Shown here piece by piece: positions 61,381 to 64,000 of a DNA stretch of 64,000 bases. Below the pieces are notes generated by a model, which saw nothing but the letters and a program-made list of their open reading frames with translations, was not told the origin of the DNA and did not search any database. Location of the stretch: the NCBI GenBank assembly GCA_014192545.1, contig BJHL01000001.1, forward strand, positions 914,134-978,133, read 5' to 3'. The translations under genes were made by a program, and so were the position numbers. Origin of the DNA: Phycisphaerae bacterium. Its GTDB lineage: Bacteria; Planctomycetota; Phycisphaerae; Phycisphaerales; UBA1924. The stretch's first letter is position 1. Each line of letters opens with the position of its first letter.

Positions 61381-61857
61381 TTAGTCCCAGTGGTCGCGCG
61401 TGGGGGTGGGGGGTTGAGGTGCGAGCGGAGCGGGGGAAGCGAGCGGAGCGGGAGAAGCGAGCGAAGCGGGAGAAGTGGGGGATTCAGGCAACGCGGGAGT
61501 TTCACGCACAGGCTCAGGCTCAGGCTCACGTTCAGGCTCACGTTCAGGCTCAGGCTCAGGCTCACGTTCGCATGGCTCGATGCGTGGGCGTTGCAAGCAC
61601 GTTGCTCCTTCGCACAACTGCTGATGCACCAGCGTCAGCACCAGCGCATCGCCCAAGCGACTTTCCTGCATCGCGCGGTGATAGTCCTGCCGCAACGCAA
61701 TGCGCTGCGTGCGATAGGTCATGGCGACCATGGCAACCCAGTCCGCAGGCGTGGGCAAGCCGGTGTCGGTGGTGTAAGGCGAGAGCACAGGCTCGCTCTG
61801 GCCGCCGCTGGAGAGAAAGAGTGCCCGCCGGAGACAGGCGATGTCGTGAGCGTTCAT
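61381..61857 (-). CDS. Small protein with Glu/Pro repeat
   Basis: ATG 61857 starts [20 protein letters not shown]. The first 95 residues look ordered ([20 protein letters not shown], then [20 protein letters not shown] and [10 protein letters not shown]), helical and hydrophilic. Residues 100-120 are [19 protein letters not shown], made by a 6-bp tandem repeat. The end is rich in Pro, Ala and Ser. Function unknown. Longer ORFs upstream are translated intergenic repeat. Confidence 0.6.
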   Translation of the reverse strand: MNAHDIACLRRALFLSSGGQSEPVLSPYTTDTGLPTPADWVAMVAMTYRTQRIALRQDYHRAMQESRLGDALVLTLVHQQLCEGATCLQRPRIEPCEREPEPEPEREPEREPEPEPVRETPALPESPTSPASLASPAPLASPAPLAPQPPTPTRDHWD

Positions 61858-61865
61858 GGGAGGCT

Positions 61866-62520
61866 CGGGAAGTGACGAAGTGACGAAGTGACGAAGTGAA
61901 GAAGTGAGGGGGTGAAGAGGTGAGGGGGTGAAGAGGTGAGGGGGTGAAGAGGTGAGGGGGTGAAGAGGTGAGGGGGTGAAGAGGTGAGGGGGTGAAGAGG
62001 TGAGGGGGTGAAGAGGTGAGGGGGTGAAGAGACACTGTTGTTGATGCACCCACTCACCTGCTCACCCCCACACCCCCTCACCTGCACTCACCTGCCGGCG
62101 TGCAAGATGCCCATCGGTACACACTGGCGATGAGCATCTTGAAGAAGAAGTGACGAAGTGACGAAGTGACGAAGTGAAGAAGTGAAGAGGTGAGGGGGTG
62201 AAGAGGTGAGGGGGTGAAGAGACACTGTTGTTGATGCACCCACTCACCTGCTCACCCCCACACCCCCTCACCTGCACGCACCTGCCGGCGTGCAAGATGC
62301 CCATCGGTACACACTGGCGATGAGCATCTTGAAGACGAAGTGACGAAGTGAAGAAGTGAAGAGGTGAGGGGGTGAAGAGGTGAGGGGGTGAAGAGGTGAG
62401 GGGGTGAAGAGACACCGTCGTTGATGCACCCACTCACCTGCTCACCCCCACACCCCCTCACCCCCTCACCCCCTCACCCCCTCACCGTTTCACCGCTCCC
62501 CGCTCACCCTTTCCCCGCTC
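61866..62520. repeat. Array of compound repeats with a 190-bp period
   Basis: The word GACACTGTTG (then GACACCGTCG) starts at 62031, 62221 and 62411, exactly 190 bp apart. Each unit contains GAAGTGACGAAG words, GAGGTGAGGGGGTGAA words, a CACCCACTCACC block and a CAAGATGCCCATCG palindrome. The first and third units are partial. The left edge (61866-62030) has a 16-bp tandem GAGGTGAGGGGGTGAA. It fills the 630-bp gap between the Glu/Pro-repeat gene and the ATPase gene and reaches into the end of the latter. No ORF inside is credible. Confidence 0.9.
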
Positions 62521-63611
62521 CCCCCCCCGTCCCCCCTACTCCACATCCACTTCTCCCCCACCCGGCTCGCTTTCACCGCCAGTCTTCGCTTGGCTCGCCG
62601 CAGCGTGTTGAGCGCGATGCCCGACTGCTCGGCGGTTTGCAGCAGTGCCGCCGAGTCAACCGGGCCGTCGGCCAGTGATGCCAGCAGGAACTCCTCGGCT
62701 TCTTCGCCCGCACCAATGGCCTCATCATCGCCAGCGTCGATGGCATTGATATCAATGCCCGCGTTGCAGTCTTTCCATTCCAGCCCGTTCTCACCCACAT
62801 CAAAGGTCATCACGCCGCGATCAATCGCCAGATTGCTCTTGATGCACGCCAGAATCCGGCGGTTTGGCTCATCAGGCATGGCCCGCATGAGATACACAAC
62901 CCGCGCGGCTGCGCTGAAGGCCAGCGAACCCATGATGCGATACATGCTGCGAGAACTCTTGTCAGGCCCGCCTTTGTTGAGGTGCGTGACACACAACACG
63001 CACACGCCCGTGGCATGCGCAATCTCGCTCAGGTGTCGCAGCACGCCCCGCACTGCGCTGTTGCTGTTGCCATCCGCCTCGCCCAGATACGCCGTGATCG
63101 GATCAACCACCAGCAGACGCGGCCGTTCCAGTTTTTTCAAGAAGCGCATCAGCGAATCTGCATGTCTGTCAAGCTGCACCATCGCATCCTGGCTCTGCCC
63201 ATCTCGCCGATGCTCGCGCACGGCCTCAAACAGATGAATGCGCCGCAGATCTGCGCCAGCCGCCTTGCAACGCGGCAAAATCGTGTCATGCGGATCATCT
63301 TCTGCGCTCAGAAAGACCACATCAGCAGGTTGTCGCAGGCCCGAGGGCGAACCATCGGGCATGGCATCAGCCCTGGTCACACGCGCTGCCATGTAGGTTG
63401 TCAGGTAGCTCTTTCCCAGCCCCGGATCACCCGCCAGCATCGTGACTTTTCCCAGCGGCAGCCGGTTGCGCCACAGCCACGAAATCTTGCGCTCACTGAC
63501 ATCACTGAGCCTGCGCGTGACAGCCGCATGCGAACTTCGCGAAGCCGCATTTGCGACGTCATCGTGCTTGAAACCGCCCTCATGTGAACCACTTCCCACT
63601 TGCCTTGCCAT
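62490..63611 (-). CDS. RepA/RecA-like AAA ATPase
   Basis: A 373-residue ATPase. Walker A is LAGDPGLGKSYLTTYM, then VVFLSAEDDPHDTILPRCKA, Walker B RPRLLVVDPITAYLGEADGN, and sensor CVLCVTHLNKGG. This is the RepA-of-RSF1010/AAA_25 type, related to hexameric DnaB-like helicases of phages, plasmids and repair islands. It also carries ARVVYLMRAMPDEPNRRILA. Such ATPases are often mobile-element encoded, though no integrase or replication gene is next to it. ATG 63611 has GGGAG upstream. The C-terminal 15 residues (SRGDGGGSGERVSGER) are encoded by the dispersed repeat. Confidence 0.82.
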   Translation of the reverse strand: MARQVGSGSHEGGFKHDDVANAASRSSHAAVTRRLSDVSERKISWLWRNRLPLGKVTMLAGDPGLGKSYLTTYMAARVTRADAMPDGSPSGLRQPADVVFLSAEDDPHDTILPRCKAAGADLRRIHLFEAVREHRRDGQSQDAMVQLDRHADSLMRFLKKLERPRLLVVDPITAYLGEADGNSNSAVRGVLRHLSEIAHATGVCVLCVTHLNKGGPDKSSRSMYRIMGSLAFSAAARVVYLMRAMPDEPNRRILACIKSNLAIDRGVMTFDVGENGLEWKDCNAGIDINAIDAGDDEAIGAGEEAEEFLLASLADGPVDSAALLQTAEQSGIALNTLRRAKRRLAVKASRVGEKWMWSRGDGGGSGERVSGER

Positions 63612-63794
63612 AACACATCTCCCACCTGTGCCAGCCGCAGCCAAAGTACCGCCCCGCGAACACCCGCAGCGAACCCCGCACCCAGCCCACGCCCCGCACA
63701 GCAACCACATTACCAAACTCCTTCGCAGCAAGCAAGAGGCTGTTCACGCAGTGACACATATTGAGCGCACAAGGGTGGTAGATAGGGGAAAAAA

Positions 63795-63889
63795 AGTACC
63801 GGAGTACCGGAGTACCGAAGTATGAAAACCAAGGCGCACGACCTCGGCGCCTTCTGCCTTTCACTTCGGTACTGCGGTACTCCGGTACT
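63795..63889. repeat. AGTACC miniature hairpin element, copy 2
   Basis: A 27-nt arm at 63795-63821 (AGTACCGGAGTACCGGAGT...) is complementary with one mismatch to 63863-63889. Inside are AAGGCGCACGAC and CTGCCTTTC, as in the copy at 60224-60318. Confidence 0.9.
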
Positions 63890-63905
63890 TCGGTACTGTT
63901 GCCAC

Positions 63906-63944
63906 CAAGATGCCCATCACCACTGTGTACCAATGAGCATCTTG
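63906..63944. repeat. CAAGATG palindromic element
   Basis: CAAGATGCCCAT (left) and ATGAGCATCTTG (right) form the arms of a stem around a 15-nt centre. The same element occurs at 62103-62141 and 62293-62331, and a variant at 58875-58912. Confidence 0.8.
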
Positions 63945-63948
63945 CACC

Positions 63949-64000
63949 TGACCCTCACCCCCCTCACCCCCCTCACCCCCTCACCCCCTCACCCCCTCAC
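63949..64000. repeat. CTCACCCC tandem repeat at the window end
   Basis: CTCACCCCCCTCACC units repeat to the right edge of the window. They are the reverse complement of the GTGAGGGG arrays elsewhere. The stretch from 63612 to 64000 has no gene; the part before 63795 is an ordinary gap upstream of the ATPase gene. Confidence 0.8.

Noticed and set aside
61854..62461. Several ORFs reading HPLTSSPPHLFTP-like sequence
   Set aside because: They are translations of the GTGAGGGG/GAAGTGAC tandem repeats, with no start signal and no conserved domain.
61866..62520. CRISPR array
   Set aside because: Units are 190 bp, composite and nearly identical throughout; no regular short repeat/unique spacer pattern and no cas genes.

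Overview
The window looks like a chromosomal segment of a GC-rich Planctomycetota bacterium, most likely in or near the class Phycisphaerae. This rests on several sequence traits: a PEP-CTERM-like exported protein with an SPGVLGLLGMGG-RRRR tail, a CxCGY...CxxCG zinc-ribbon membrane protein, a SecE with a long N-terminal extension, a Sua5-phosphatase fusion, the futalosine-type menaquinone gene mqnA, and many intergenic hairpin repeats built from GTGAGGGG, GAAGTGAC and AGTACCGG words. There is no rRNA, no CRISPR array and no insertion sequence. One tRNA (Trp, CCA) is present.

Layout. 1-1.85 kb: a small accessory patch. It holds the end of a Cys-rich ORF, an AT-rich zinc-ribbon membrane protein, a duplicated 37-bp coding word and a frameshifted GNAT gene. 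1.9-7.3 kb: a polytopic membrane protein, a coiled-coil lipoprotein, ruvA, a membrane protein and a MEMO-family protein. 7.5-13.8 kb: a minus-strand run of comEC, a lipid kinase, an ABC ATPase and a coiled-coil membrane protein, preceded by a pseudopilin gene. 14-21.6 kb: the Sua5-phosphatase fusion, a DNA ligase and exonuclease pair, an ABC-2 exporter, rpiB and a lipoprotein. 21.8-26.3 kb: an ECF sigma factor with a putative membrane-bound regulator, then three exported proteins. 26.4-33.1 kb: a GGDEF cyclase pair, a trypsin-like protease with a small companion, mqnA and a strongly diverged sigma-70-like protein. 33.2-35.4 kb: rpmG, tRNA-Trp, secE and nusG.

35.6-47 kb: an exported endonuclease/phosphatase-family lipoprotein, an Fe-S type Rrf2 regulator, an envelope-glycan group (gmd, a GT-C-like enzyme, a methyltransferase, a UbiA-family prenyltransferase) and a 1,539-residue haemagglutinin-type beta-helix protein. 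47-50 kb: a HAD phosphatase and an OPT transporter. 50.3-55.9 kb: a five-gene minus-strand envelope lipoprotein operon related to the YcfL/LpoB/COG3014 set. 56-61.9 kb: gmk, pyrB, a Tat-exported metallophosphoesterase, an exported methyltransferase-like protein, sucD and a small Glu/Pro-repeat protein. 61.9-64 kb: a 190-bp periodic repeat array and a RepA/RecA-like ATPase.

The most unusual points are the degenerate sigma-70-like protein next to the nusG operon, the Lpo-type operon whose third gene carries six tandem xLPISG repeats in its signal peptide, the duplicated coding word flanking the AT-rich cassette at the left edge, the protease-companion pair, and a family of miniature hairpin elements that supply start codons, stop codons and coding sequence to neighbouring genes. 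Functions come from motif recognition only; no database search was possible.
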